A stretch of DNA of 64,000 bases from Companilactobacillus zhachilii (GCF_003606365.2 NZ_CP031933.2:1798001-1862000), one strand, 5' to 3'. Counted from the first letter of the stretch, positions 18,332 to 26,806 are shown. A program made the numbers and translations. The notes: generated from the sequence alone by a model not told the origin.

Positions 18332-18519
18332 TTAGCCGTAGGGTTCGTGGATTATTCAGACGCTGTGAAGGTGGAGTTAGGACGGTGTTTTTCCGTTCTT
18401 ACTCCACGGACGTATTTTGAGATTTACGTGGTTTTCGTAAAGCTCAAAATCGAGATTCGAGACCTTGGCTCGAATCGGTCCCATAGCGACTGAATAGTCC
18501 ACGAACCCGGAGGCGGCAT
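18332..18519 (-). repeat. Family A structured repeat, copy A3
   Basis: Minus-orientation copy with TGCCGCCTCCGG at 18519 leftwards. Outer stem GGGTTCGTGGA../..TCCACGAACCC, P2 stem GATTCGA/TCGAATC around GCCAAGGTC, and P4 stem GTGGAGTAAG../..CTAACTCCAC. Stem sequences differ from A2, but all still pair. Confidence 0.85.
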
Positions 18520-18573
18520 CCTTAAATCCACACCATTTCAAACCATAATAATAATCAGAGGGTGTCATTTAAT

Positions 18574-19332
18574 ATGTCGGATAAAAAATTAGAGAATGGC
18601 TTAATTGTTAATGTCGTTAATATTATTTGGAGTTTTAACGCCAAGTCTAAAAGGGTTCTAGTATTGTTGGTCAAGAATGCTCTTGGAATGGATGCTGATC
18701 GTTGGGGGTTACCTGCTACTATTTTGCGTGCTGATGAAAATGCTGAGGATGCTTCTTTACGTTTAATTCGTGAAAAAATTGGAATTGAATTACCTGATTT
18801 CTATACTGAACAGCTAGCTACATTTAGTAATGTTCAACGAATTAGTGATCATCGTGAAATTGCTTTAACTTACATGACTTATTTACCTTCAATGCCAGAT
18901 TTAACGGCTGGTTATGGGGCTAAAGATGTGAAATGGTTCAGCGTTGATTACTTGCCTGAACAATATTCTTTAACTTACCAAAACTTAAAATTCAAAACTT
19001 TAAGCAATAAAATATCGGAAAGTGAATTTTATAACAATATCGAGAATGCCCATGATAACAAGCATTTGGCGGCTGATCATGCTTTAATTCTTCGTTTGGC
19101 CTTCCAAAGAATTACAAATCGTCTTGATTATTTACCAACGATTTTATTGATTCTGGGCGATAGTTTTACGCTTAAACAAGCTCGTGAAGTTTATGCTACT
19201 TTTTGGAAAGAACCATCGTCAAACATTGATAACTCTAACTTTCGTAAGACTCATGCGCATCTATTTATTGAAGTTGGTATGGAGCATGGCAAAAGTGGCC
19301 GTCCTGCCAAACTTTACAAATTACGCGGATAA
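18574..19332 (+). CDS. nrtR: NrtR-like transcriptional regulator (degenerate Nudix domain + winged helix)
   Basis: This 252-residue protein has a Nudix-like N-terminal domain (about 1-150). The Nudix box is degenerate: LIREKIGI lacks the catalytic paired Glu. The C-terminal winged-helix domain contains DSFTLKQAREVYATFWKE, RKTHAHLF and GRPAKLYKLRG, typical of NrtR-type repressors that sense ADP-ribose or NAD metabolites. The next gene is a NiaP-like transporter, supporting a niacin/NAD role. The ATG at 18574 is preceded by AGAGGGTG. A terminator separates it from the next gene. Confidence 0.8.
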   Translation: MSDKKLENGLIVNVVNIIWSFNAKSKRVLVLLVKNALGMDADRWGLPATILRADENAEDASLRLIREKIGIELPDFYTEQLATFSNVQRISDHREIALTYMTYLPSMPDLTAGYGAKDVKWFSVDYLPEQYSLTYQNLKFKTLSNKISESEFYNNIENAHDNKHLAADHALILRLAFQRITNRLDYLPTILLILGDSFTLKQAREVYATFWKEPSSNIDNSNFRKTHAHLFIEVGMEHGKSGRPAKLYKLRG

Positions 19333-19343
19333 CTTGACCCCTG

Positions 19344-19369
19344 AAAAGACTAATGATAGTCTTTTTTTA
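19344..19369 (+). terminator. Terminator after the NrtR-like gene
   Basis: AAAAGACT / AGTCTTTTTTT with a 6-base loop, 12 bases past the stop codon. Confidence 0.8.
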
Positions 19370-19377
19370 TGCTATTT

Positions 19378-19394
19378 AAGGTAATTTTTACCTT
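19378..19394 (+). promoter_or_regulatory. Candidate NrtR operator before niaP
   Basis: A perfect 7-base inverted repeat AAGGTAA-TTT-TTACCTT lies in the 68 bases between the nrtR terminator and the niaP start. Its position at the transporter promoter suggests repression by the adjacent NrtR-like protein; this is inference. Confidence 0.5.
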
Positions 19395-19437
19395 TAATAA
19401 AAATAGTAATAATCTTTATAAATTATGGAGGTAAGTT

Positions 19438-20634
19438 TTGGATTCACAAAAAATCGAAACAACTCATAAAGGCGGTCTCAAACTGTTAATGGTTATTGGG
19501 ACAGCCTGGTTATTCGATGCTGCTGATGTAGCGTTGTTATCTTTTATCATGCCATTAATTAAACAAGAGTGGCACTTAACTGCTGGTCAAATTGGACTAG
19601 TTGGTTCAATCACAACTATCGGAATGATGATTGGTGCTTTTCTCTTTGGTTATCTAGCTGATCGTTTTGGTAAGAAAAATATCATGATGGTTACTTTGCT
19701 AGTCTTCTCAATTAGTAATCTATTACTAGCTATGACTACTAACGTTAATCAATTTCTATTAATTCGTTTCATCACTGGTGTCGGTTTGGGTGGTGAATTA
19801 CCTGTTGCTTCAACAATTATTGCAGACTCATTCTCTGGTCATACAAGATCTAAAATGCTCATTTTAGTTGATAGTTTCTGGGCCATCGGTTGGATTTTTG
19901 CATCCCTCCTATCGACCTTAGTTATGCCAGCATATGGATGGAAATTTACTGTTATTATCACATCACTAACTGCTATATACACATTAGTCTTACGTAAACA
20001 CCTTCCTGCAGAAACAAATGTAAAAAATGAAAAACTAAATCTTGGTATTGCTTTAAACAAAATTTGGTCGGCTGAATTCCGTCGCCAAACACTTTGCTTA
20101 AGTATCCTTTGGTTCGTTATTATGTTTGTCTATTATGGACTATTTCTTTGGTTACCAAGTATTTTAATCCAACGAAACTTATCTATTTCACGGAGTTTCT
20201 TATACACATTGATAACTAGTTTTGCTCAACTACCTGGTTATTTCTTAGCTGCTTACTTGATGGGTAAACTTAGTCGTAAAAAGGTTCTAGGTATTTATAT
20301 TATCGGTACAATTATCGGAGCATTTCTTTTTGGAACAGCTCAAACAGAAGCTATGGTTCTATTCAGTGGCTCACTTCTATCCTTCTTTACTCTTGGTGCT
20401 TGGGGAATCATGATTGCCCTAACACCAACCCAATACCCAATTGAATTACGTGGTATGGGAATTGGATTTACACAAGCAATTGGTCGAATCGGAGCCACTA
20501 TTGGACCTTACTTAATCGGTTTCTCATTAGGAATCGGAATTAACACTACTATGATTTTCTTTTACTTTATTGCTGCCTTAGTTATTGGAATTATCGTTTT
20601 AACATTCGGTATGGTCGATGCTGATAGACAATAA
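19438..20634 (+). CDS. niaP: MFS transporter, NiaP-like niacin permease
   Basis: This 398-residue protein has 12 predicted helices and MFS motifs: FGYLADRFGKKNIMMV between helices 2 and 3, and RFITGVGLGGELPVASTII. The N-terminus WLFDAADVALLSFIMPLI is typical of the NiaP/YceI subgroup. It begins with TTG at 19438, with GGAGG eight bases upstream; no better ATG exists. The NrtR-like gene upstream supports nicotinate or nicotinamide uptake, though other aromatic acids remain possible. Confidence 0.8.
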   Translation: MDSQKIETTHKGGLKLLMVIGTAWLFDAADVALLSFIMPLIKQEWHLTAGQIGLVGSITTIGMMIGAFLFGYLADRFGKKNIMMVTLLVFSISNLLLAMTTNVNQFLLIRFITGVGLGGELPVASTIIADSFSGHTRSKMLILVDSFWAIGWIFASLLSTLVMPAYGWKFTVIITSLTAIYTLVLRKHLPAETNVKNEKLNLGIALNKIWSAEFRRQTLCLSILWFVIMFVYYGLFLWLPSILIQRNLSISRSFLYTLITSFAQLPGYFLAAYLMGKLSRKKVLGIYIIGTIIGAFLFGTAQTEAMVLFSGSLLSFFTLGAWGIMIALTPTQYPIELRGMGIGFTQAIGRIGATIGPYLIGFSLGIGINTTMIFFYFIAALVIGIIVLTFGMVDADRQ

Positions 20635-20654
20635 AATTAATAGATAATACGCGT

Positions 20655-20833
20655 ATGCCACCTCCAAGAGCAAGAAATTTAGGTCACTATGGGGACCGAC
20701 AAAAGCCAAGGTCTTTTGTCTCGCTTTTGAACCTCGCAAGGTACGCGAGTTTCAAAAGTCGTCCCGTGGTGTAAGCACTAAAGTGCTAACGCCACCTGCA
20801 CAGCGACCTAATTTCTTGCTCTTTCCGGCTAGT
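20655..20833 (+). repeat. Family A structured repeat, copy A4
   Basis: Full copy, plus orientation, ATGCCACCTCC to CCGGCTAGT. P2 stem GACAAAA/TTTTGTC around loop GCCAAGGTC; P4 GTGTAAGCACT/AGTGCTAACGCCAC. The outer stem pairs with a few mismatches. Confidence 0.88.
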
Positions 20834-20934
20834 TCATTGTTTGTTTTTGAATCAATATTAAATAACTTTAAGTATTATTTTGGCATCAATGACTAGCACT
20901 ACGAGTAGATACTATTCTTAACTATTAAGTAACA

Positions 20935-20971
20935 AAAAAAACAGTAACCCTGTCTGGGATTACTGTTTTTT
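20935..20971. terminator. Terminator for the B3/4 protein gene
   Basis: AACAGTAACCC / GGGATTACTGTT hairpin flanked by A and T runs, so it could act on both strands. Confidence 0.75.
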
Positions 20972-20990
20972 GTTTTTCCGTGCGTTCATA

Positions 20991-21704
20991 TTAAAGTTCG
21001 GTTGTTTCTTGATGATCTTTAGTTAAAATTTCAATACGTCCATCAACCTTAAAGTATTTTTCAATTAAATCCTTCAATTCGACAATAGCTTCGTTAGCAC
21101 GTTTAGCTTGGTTTTCATTAATTGCTTCAATAACCAAGACAGAATCAGTTGTATCTTCTGTTAACATGGTTCTCTGAGCTTCCCGCCAGTTAAAGCAACG
21201 ACAAATGGCACCCGCGTTGTCATAATAAATAATTTCTCCCGGAAGAGCGGGTGAATCTTCTGTCGCACCTAGTGGTTTGAATTCCTCTCCACCTTTTGCT
21301 TCACCTAAATGCATATCACCGTCAAAGGCATTGATATTTTCGCCACCACAAGGCACACCGTACTTCAAAGAAATACTATTATAAATATCAACTAACGGAT
21401 TGATTGGTGAAAATTCACGACCTTGGCTAACCCGTTTTAATAAAGCTTCAATCGATCCACGAGCACCCTTTTTAGTCTTAAACTTACGAAAAGCTTGACG
21501 CCATTCATCAACAACTTCATTGTCCTTAAATGATTCATTAGTAATGAACTTCTCTGATTCTTTAGCTGCATCACTCAATAATTTAGCAAAGTAAGAATCA
21601 TCCTTTTCATCAACGTGATTATCAATGCCATGAATTACTAATGTGCTAATTTGTGCATCGGGGAATAACTCCCAAAGTTTTTCATCTACTACTACTTTTG
21701 TCAT
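20991..21704 (-). CDS. B3/B4 tRNA-binding domain protein, paralogue 1
   Basis: This 237-residue soluble protein matches the free-standing B3/4 domain of PheRS beta-chain: VDEWRQAFRKFKTKKGARGSIEALLKR, PLVDIYNSISLKYGVPCGGENI, and PGEIIYYDNAGAICRCFNWREAQRTML. Such proteins may hydrolyse mischarged tRNA in trans; that role is inferred from the domain. It is the last gene after marR and GNAT, one base past the GNAT stop. A paralogue at 28387-29097 shares the same motifs at a similar length. Confidence 0.85.
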   Translation of the reverse strand: MTKVVVDEKLWELFPDAQISTLVIHGIDNHVDEKDDSYFAKLLSDAAKESEKFITNESFKDNEVVDEWRQAFRKFKTKKGARGSIEALLKRVSQGREFSPINPLVDIYNSISLKYGVPCGGENINAFDGDMHLGEAKGGEEFKPLGATEDSPALPGEIIYYDNAGAICRCFNWREAQRTMLTEDTTDSVLVIEAINENQAKRANEAIVELKDLIEKYFKVDGRIEILTKDHQETTEL

Positions 21705-21705
21705 A

Positions 21706-22227
21706 TTATTTTTCCAATTCCTTTTTTAAAATATAGTCTGTTTGTGTTGAAGTACCCATAACGAATTTATGTGAACTATAACGCTCAAAACCCATTGATT
21801 TATAAAACTTTAGTGCTGGATAGTTCTTTTCCCAAACACCCAACCAAATATGTGGTTTTTTAAAAGCTTTGGCACGCTCAATTGCAAAGTCCATAAGAAC
21901 CTTTCCTAAACCTAGACGCTTAAATGGTACTCGAATATAAATCCGTTGCACTTCCATGAAGCTGTCATCAAGCGGTTCACTCTGGGCATCTAAAATGTTG
22001 ACTTTTAAATATCCCGATAATTTTTGATCAACAAATAAGAAGTAAAACTCAGAATTTTTATTCGTCATCTCTCGTTTTAAAATATCCAGATTATAGGCAT
22101 CATGAACATAAGCTTGTGAATTCTCCGCCGTATTATACTGACCAAATGTGTCTAGATATGTTTCAGTACTTAGTTTTTGCAGTGTTTCCAAATCATTTAC
22201 GGTACATTTCTTTATTATTGTTTTCAT
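21706..22227 (-). CDS. GNAT N-acetyltransferase (PaiA-like)
   Basis: This 173-residue GNAT protein has the acetyl-CoA motif VQRIYIRVPFKRLGLGKVLMDFA and the C-terminal GVWEKNYPALKFYKSMGFERYSSH. Similar proteins (PaiA) acetylate polyamines or other small amines. The ATG overlaps the marR stop codon (TAATG), so translation is coupled. It is the middle gene of the marR-GNAT-B3/4 operon. Confidence 0.85.
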   Translation of the reverse strand: MKTIIKKCTVNDLETLQKLSTETYLDTFGQYNTAENSQAYVHDAYNLDILKREMTNKNSEFYFLFVDQKLSGYLKVNILDAQSEPLDDSFMEVQRIYIRVPFKRLGLGKVLMDFAIERAKAFKKPHIWLGVWEKNYPALKFYKSMGFERYSSHKFVMGTSTQTDYILKKELEK

Positions 22228-22679
22228 TAATATATCCGCTTATTACCCTTCTTAACATATTCCCAATTTTCCGAAATATTACTTTCGACCACTTCCAACA
22301 GTTCAAAGATCTGTTTTCGTTCTGCTGGTGACAGTCCTTTCAAGGCAACATCGTTAGAATAATGTTCCTCACGGTAAAGGATTGGATATGTATCTTTACC
22401 CTTTTGAGTTACGTAAAGTTTCTTTTCTTTCTTATTATCGTCAGATTGCTTCCTGACAATAAAATCGTTGGTTTCTAACTTTTTTATTGCCCGAGCGGCC
22501 GTTGTTCGGTCAACTTTAATCATTTCGGCTAATTTTTCCTGAATAATTCCGGGATGCTCGTAAATTCTTGCTAAGTAGATATATTGTCCCTTAGTTAAAT
22601 CGTATTGTTTAAATTCAATATTACTGATGGAATCAAGGGATCGTGCAATTACACCAATTGATCTCAAAATGTCTACCAT
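22227..22679 (-). CDS. MarR family transcriptional regulator
   Basis: This 150-residue protein has the MarR winged helix: LTKGQYIYLARIYEHPGIIQEKLAEMIKVDRTTAARAIKKLE (cited as a region), then the wing RKQSDDNKKEKKLYVTQKGKD. The ATG at 22679 follows GAGAGGC. The frame is open to 22739, but that extension crosses the operator. It heads the operon and probably represses itself through the inverted repeat at 22715-22746. Confidence 0.9.
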   Translation of the reverse strand: MVDILRSIGVIARSLDSISNIEFKQYDLTKGQYIYLARIYEHPGIIQEKLAEMIKVDRTTAARAIKKLETNDFIVRKQSDDNKKEKKLYVTQKGKDTYPILYREEHYSNDVALKGLSPAERKQIFELLEVVESNISENWEYVKKGNKRIY

Positions 22680-22714
22680 AACTGTGCCTCTCTTTCGAAC
22701 AAAAGTTATTGTAT

Positions 22715-22746
22715 AATTATTTTGTTGTATTTGCAACAAAATAATT
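22715..22746 (-). promoter_or_regulatory. MarR operator overlapping its own promoter
   Basis: Perfect 13-base arms AATTATTTTGTTG and CAACAAAATAATT are separated by six bases. On the minus strand it carries TTGCAA, 17 bases, TACAAT as -35/-10. A repressor bound here would block the marR-GNAT-B3/4 promoter. Confidence 0.75.
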
Positions 22747-22750
22747 AGAT

Positions 22751-22789
22751 AAAAAAAGTAGCAACTTTTTATGAATTGCTACTTTTTTT
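22751..22789 (-). terminator. Terminator after the immunity-like gene
   Basis: AAAAAGTAGCAA / TTGCTACTTTTT with an 11-base loop and T runs on both sides. Confidence 0.8.
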
Positions 22790-22805
22790 ATTTTATATTC
22801 AACTG

Positions 22806-23081
22806 TTAATTGATGGCATAACCAACATTATGTGCAAATTGGTCAATCTGTTCCAAATATTTGTCACCATTATCAAGATTATCCAAAGTCTTTTTAACTT
22901 TACGGTCATCCCGCAACCTGCCAAATAAGTATTGGAATGAATAATTCTTATTTAGTAAATTATATGTTTTTAGAACAAAATCTTTAGAGTAATCCTCTTT
23001 GTCTAAATCCTTTGCATTATTAATATCGGTATATAGCTCCGATAAAATTCTCTTTGCCTCAGTATTGTCATTTAGTTTCAT
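22806..23081 (-). CDS. Small helical protein, probable bacteriocin immunity protein (EntA/pediocin type)
   Basis: This 91-residue charged, helical cytosolic protein begins with KRILSELYTDINNAKDLDKED, which resembles the N-terminus of enterocin A-type immunity proteins; length and helix pattern fit that family. No bacteriocin structural gene lies nearby, so it may be an orphan defence gene. The ATG at 23081 is preceded by AGGTGG. A cre-like site and a 7-base inverted repeat CACAGGT/ACCTGTG lie upstream. Family assignment is tentative. Confidence 0.55.
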   Translation of the reverse strand: MKLNDNTEAKRILSELYTDINNAKDLDKEDYSKDFVLKTYNLLNKNYSFQYLFGRLRDDRKVKKTLDNLDNGDKYLEQIDQFAHNVGYAIN

Positions 23082-23131
23082 CAATACACACCACCTAATT
23101 AATTATTAGAACCTCACAGGTTTAGCACTTA

Positions 23132-23145
23132 TGAAAGCGTTTACT
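23132..23145 (-). promoter_or_regulatory. cre-like site before the immunity-like gene
   Basis: TGAAAGCGTTTACT matches the CcpA consensus except at the last base. It lies downstream of a TATAAT on the minus strand and within a CACAGGT..ACCTGTG inverted repeat (23114-23157). Confidence 0.5.
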
Positions 23146-23258
23146 CTTTTACCTGTGTATTCATTATATAACTTATGGCAGTAAATTTCACTTAAATGCC
23201 AAATATCCTTAAATTAAAATATTTTTAGCAATTTGGTTCTTCTTTATTATCCAGCCAA

Positions 23259-23290
23259 ACTAGCTAAATTTCTTACTCCCTGAGGTGGCA
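23259..23290 (-). repeat. Family A remnant
   Basis: Reading minus, TGCCACCTC, GGGAG and TAAGAAATTTAG match the 5' end of copy A4 and then jump to CTAG, the element's 3' terminal tetranucleotide. The interior is deleted. Confidence 0.55.
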
Positions 23291-23300
23291 CATTAATTAT

Positions 23301-23951
23301 CTAAGAAGCAAAATTATGTTTCAATGCTGGCCAGATCATTTTATCTGATAAGGCAATTAGTATTCCATTAAAAATAAATGAAAAGACTGTCCCAACATTG
23401 ACGGAGTAGACTGCTTTAATGGCAATCCCAGCAATGATGATAATAATAATTGGTGGAACAAAATCGATTACTTGAGCTGCGGTTGAATTCCCCTTTAAAT
23501 ACATGAAACGCAAAATATTGGTCGTATCATCATTAGGGTGCATCACAATATTGGCCCGTTGATACAATGAAATTGCCACACAGAAAAATACCACGCCTAA
23601 ACATGACAATATGGCACGAATGACAATTGGTAAATTTGGTACACCAACATTATTCAGTAAATTAGTAAAGATATTAACAAAGTAACTAAAAAACATTACA
23701 TATAATAATTCGCCAATCAATCTTCGACCATCAAAGCGTCTAATCAAAAATTGATTAGTAACTGCATTGACGACGCCAAAAATAAATAGCAATAAACCAG
23801 TATTTAAACCAATCCATTCAGTTAAATTAACGGCAGCGGCAGTCCACAAGCCACTACCCATATTGGCTGAAATACAAAGACCATTTCCAAAGGCATTTAA
23901 TATCAAGCCTGAAACTAATCCAATTATTCTCGTCTGTATTGAATTTTTGAT
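23301..23951 (-). CDS. YczE/YyaS-like integral membrane protein with non-canonical start
   Basis: About 216 residues with five or six membrane helices. RIIGLVSGLILNAFGNGLCISANMGSGLWTAA is the N-terminal YczE-family pattern. The only good SD (AGGAGT, 23958-23963) is followed six bases later by ATC (23949-23951), not ATG, then KNSIQTR. A GTG at 24005 and a TTG in between have no SD. Either ATC is used as a start, the start was lost by one substitution, or a base was miscalled. Relatives in bacilli are poorly characterised membrane proteins, some near amino-acid or antibiotic loci. Confidence 0.65.
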   Translation of the reverse strand: MKNSIQTRIIGLVSGLILNAFGNGLCISANMGSGLWTAAAVNLTEWIGLNTGLLLFIFGVVNAVTNQFLIRRFDGRRLIGELLYVMFFSYFVNIFTNLLNNVGVPNLPIVIRAILSCLGVVFFCVAISLYQRANIVMHPNDDTTNILRFMYLKGNSTAAQVIDFVPPIIIIIIAGIAIKAVYSVNVGTVFSFIFNGILIALSDKMIWPALKHNFAS

Positions 23952-24013
23952 AAAACCACTCCTTTTCAATGTTGATAATCGTACAACAAAAATAGCCCAA
24001 AACACAAAAAAAA

Positions 24014-24171
24014 GTTTGGGACAAAACTATTATCATCTTTAAATATGCAGCATAAACGTGGAACAAAACATAGCTTTTTCCGCTTAAAACAAATGACGCC
24101 AGCAATCCAAAATCGGATTGCTGACGTCATTTGCCTTAATGCTCGAAAGCTGAACATGTTTTGTCCCACTC
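24014..24171 (+). repeat. Family B repeat, copy B2 (complete)
   Basis: The outer stem GGGACAAAAC (24018-24027) pairs with GTTTTGTCCC (24158-24167). The inner stem AAATGACGCCAGCAATCC (24091-24108) pairs with 24115-24132 with one mismatch around AAAATC. Its CACTC end touches the stop codon of opuC (24172). Confidence 0.85.
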
Positions 24172-25692
24172 TTACTTCAACAATTTCTGTGCAACCAGAT
24201 AATCATGTGCTACTTTTGAAGCTTTTTCATGTTTCACCGTAACTAAGTAATTCATCTTTTGCATATCTGATTCACTGATTTTCCCTGCCAATTTGTTCAA
24301 GGTAGTTTTAATTTCAGGATGACCCATTGCAAATTTTTCAGTCATCAACGGGGCCCCTTGATATGGTGGAAAATGATTCTTATCATCTTTTAGTACCACC
24401 AAGTTATATTCCTGAACTTCAGGGTCTGTGGTGTAGCCATCAACGATATTAACTTTACCATTAGCAATGGCCTTATAACGAATTGATGGTTCCATCGTTT
24501 TAACACTAGCAATATCTAGACCGTAAGCTTTTTTAATTCCGGGATAACCATCATTTTGTTGATAGAAATCAGGGTCAAATCCAGCATGCAATCGATGCTC
24601 GACTTTCTTCAAATCACTAATTGTTTTCAAATTGTACTTCTGAGCAAAACTCTTTTTTACCGCCAAATCATAACCATTTTGATACTTCATTGGTGATAAA
24701 TATTCCATATTGGCATCCTTTTTCAAGAGATCTCGGGCCATTTGATAGGTTTTTTCAGGATTATGACTCACTTTTTGCTTGGTTTTAACTAGCGCTTGTA
24801 AGACAGTACCCGTAAATTCCGGATAAATATCAACTGATCCAGATTCCAAAGCTTTATACAGAAATGATGTCCCTCCAAAATTGGGCTTTAAAGAAACCTT
24901 CATATTAGGATGATCTTGCTCAATCAAATCTCTATACATATTAATTAAAATTTCCGGTTCGCTACCCATTTTGCCAGCAATCGTCACATTAACAGGTGGT
25001 TTCACAACGCTTCGATAACCTGCAATTCCACCAAATAGGACAATCACAGCCGCAAAAAGAATCCCCATTTTTTTCAAGGACAATTTTGAAATACCTTTAA
25101 TTAGAGCACTAAAAATCAAAGTTAAGACTGCCGATAAAACGGCTCCAATCAATAACAGAGCATTATTATTTGTTTCAATTCCCAACAAAATATAAGTACC
25201 CAACCCCCCAGCACCAATCAAGGCAGCTAGTGTGGCTGTTCCGATAATCATTACCATCGCGATTCTAATACCCGAAATAATCATCGGCATTGCTAGTGGC
25301 AACTGGAATTTAACTAATTTCTTGATTCTCGATAAACCAAAAGCCTCCGCCGCTTCTTCTAAGTTAGGGTCAATCGTTGTCAAACCAGAATACGTGTTTT
25401 GAAAAATAGGCATGACCGCGTAAACGACCAGTGCAATAATTGATGGCACCGTGCCAATACCTACAAAAGGAATCAAAATTCCTAATAACGCCAAACTTGG
25501 AATCGTTTGTAAAATACTCGTAATTTGTAAAATTATTTCAGCAATACGTTTGTGCGTCATTAAAATGATTGCCAAAGGAATAGCAATGATAGCTGCAATA
25601 AAAAGTGAAATTAGGGAGATAGAAATATGCTGTCCCAAAGCCTCCCAAATACCACTACTCTGTGTTTGTAAAATATGAACTATTGCATTCAC
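24172..25692 (-). CDS. opuCB/opuCC: Glycine betaine/carnitine/choline ABC transporter, permease-binding protein fusion
   Basis: This 506-residue protein joins a permease domain (residues 1-210; EAAEAFGLSRIKKLVKFQLPLAMPMIISGIRIA coupling loop) and an OpuC-type binding domain. The latter includes GKMGSEPEILINMYRDLIE, NFGGTSFLYKALESGSVDIYPEFTGT and DGYTTDPE. It imports quaternary ammonium osmolytes with the ATPase encoded upstream. It starts with GTG at 25692, sharing one base with the ATPase stop (TAGTG), with SD AGGTGAG. The fusion is common in lactobacilli. Confidence 0.92.
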   Translation of the reverse strand: MNAIVHILQTQSSGIWEALGQHISISLISLFIAAIIAIPLAIILMTHKRIAEIILQITSILQTIPSLALLGILIPFVGIGTVPSIIALVVYAVMPIFQNTYSGLTTIDPNLEEAAEAFGLSRIKKLVKFQLPLAMPMIISGIRIAMVMIIGTATLAALIGAGGLGTYILLGIETNNNALLLIGAVLSAVLTLIFSALIKGISKLSLKKMGILFAAVIVLFGGIAGYRSVVKPPVNVTIAGKMGSEPEILINMYRDLIEQDHPNMKVSLKPNFGGTSFLYKALESGSVDIYPEFTGTVLQALVKTKQKVSHNPEKTYQMARDLLKKDANMEYLSPMKYQNGYDLAVKKSFAQKYNLKTISDLKKVEHRLHAGFDPDFYQQNDGYPGIKKAYGLDIASVKTMEPSIRYKAIANGKVNIVDGYTTDPEVQEYNLVVLKDDKNHFPPYQGAPLMTEKFAMGHPEIKTTLNKLAGKISESDMQKMNYLVTVKHEKASKVAHDYLVAQKLLK

Positions 25693-26630
25693 TATCTCTC
25701 ACCTGCCTTTGCCAAAAAATCTAGCAAGTCAGCAGTTGTTAACTGGTAATTTTCATTATCATTGTTAAAAATAACCACGCCCGCATTGTCTTTCAATTCA
25801 GTAGCCAAACGATTAACTGAATCTCCCTTTAATAGTGACGAGTTCAATTCAACCGTTGTATTTTGACCAAATCCGGCATCAATTATTTCACCAACGGTTG
25901 ATTGACCTCCTTTTTCTTGCTTAAAGAACCCTTTAACAAACTCATTCTTAGGATGATTCAAAATATCGTCTCGATTACCAATTTGTTCTAAGTTCCCATT
26001 ACTTAAAACGGCAATTGTATTACCTAAACGAATGGCTTCATGCATATCATGCGTTACAAAGATAAATGTCGTCTGTAACTCACGGTGTAATTTCAAAACT
26101 AGATCTTGTAGTTGCGTTCTAGAAATTGGATCCAGTGCGCTAAAGGGTTCATCCATCAGCACCATCTGAGGACTAGTTGCCAATGCTCGAATAATTCCAA
26201 CACGCTGCTGCTCACCTCCGGACAATTCATTAGGCATCCGTTTGGCATATTGCTTGGGGTCAAGGCCTACCTTTTCTAATAAGTCCCACGCAACATTTTT
26301 GCGTTTTTCCTTTGACCAATGAAGTGAATCAGGTTGAATTGTAATATTTTCTTCAATTGTTAAATTAGGAAATAAGGCGATATTTTGTAAAACATATCCC
26401 ATATTAAGACGCATTTTTTGCAAATCATACGTTTCAATATTTTTGCCATCAATCAAGATCTTTCCTGAAGTTGGTTTAATCAAGCGATTGATCATCTTTA
26501 AAGTTGTAGTCTTTCCACTACCACTTGTTCCGACCATCACAAAAAAATCCCCATCTTGAATTTTCAAATTCAAATCTTTGATAGCAGAATTATCTCCATA
26601 CTCTTTATAAACGTGCTCAAACTCTATCAT
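25692..26630 (-). CDS. opuCA: Glycine betaine/carnitine/choline ABC transporter ATPase
   Basis: This 312-residue ATPase has Walker A GTSGSGKTTTLKM, signature LSGGEQQRVGIIRAL and Walker B MVLMDEPFSALDP, plus a roughly 70-residue C-terminal extension. The extension is shorter than a full tandem-CBS region and may be reduced. It is the first gene of the two-gene osmoprotectant operon. Expression is likely osmotically regulated in relatives; no site is recognised here. Confidence 0.92.
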   Translation of the reverse strand: MIEFEHVYKEYGDNSAIKDLNLKIQDGDFFVMVGTSGSGKTTTLKMINRLIKPTSGKILIDGKNIETYDLQKMRLNMGYVLQNIALFPNLTIEENITIQPDSLHWSKEKRKNVAWDLLEKVGLDPKQYAKRMPNELSGGEQQRVGIIRALATSPQMVLMDEPFSALDPISRTQLQDLVLKLHRELQTTFIFVTHDMHEAIRLGNTIAVLSNGNLEQIGNRDDILNHPKNEFVKGFFKQEKGGQSTVGEIIDAGFGQNTTVELNSSLLKGDSVNRLATELKDNAGVVIFNNDNENYQLTTADLLDFLAKAGER

Positions 26631-26806
26631 AACAAATCTCTTTCATGTAACTTTTTGAGTAACAAGAATCAGTAACATGAATAATATAAAATAAGTCGAA
26701 TTTATAGTCAAACAATCCGCACAGGCATGATTAATTGACGAGAGTTTAAATTCAGTTTATGATAACACTTGTAAAATTAAAAGTTACATATCTGAGGTAA
26801 ATAAAA

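Larger units (their letters stand above)
20635..20990. other. Convergent intergenic region (356 bases) with repeat A4
   Basis: Contains repeat A4 and the terminator at 20935-20971. The remaining roughly 100 bases show no feature I can name. Confidence 0.5.
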
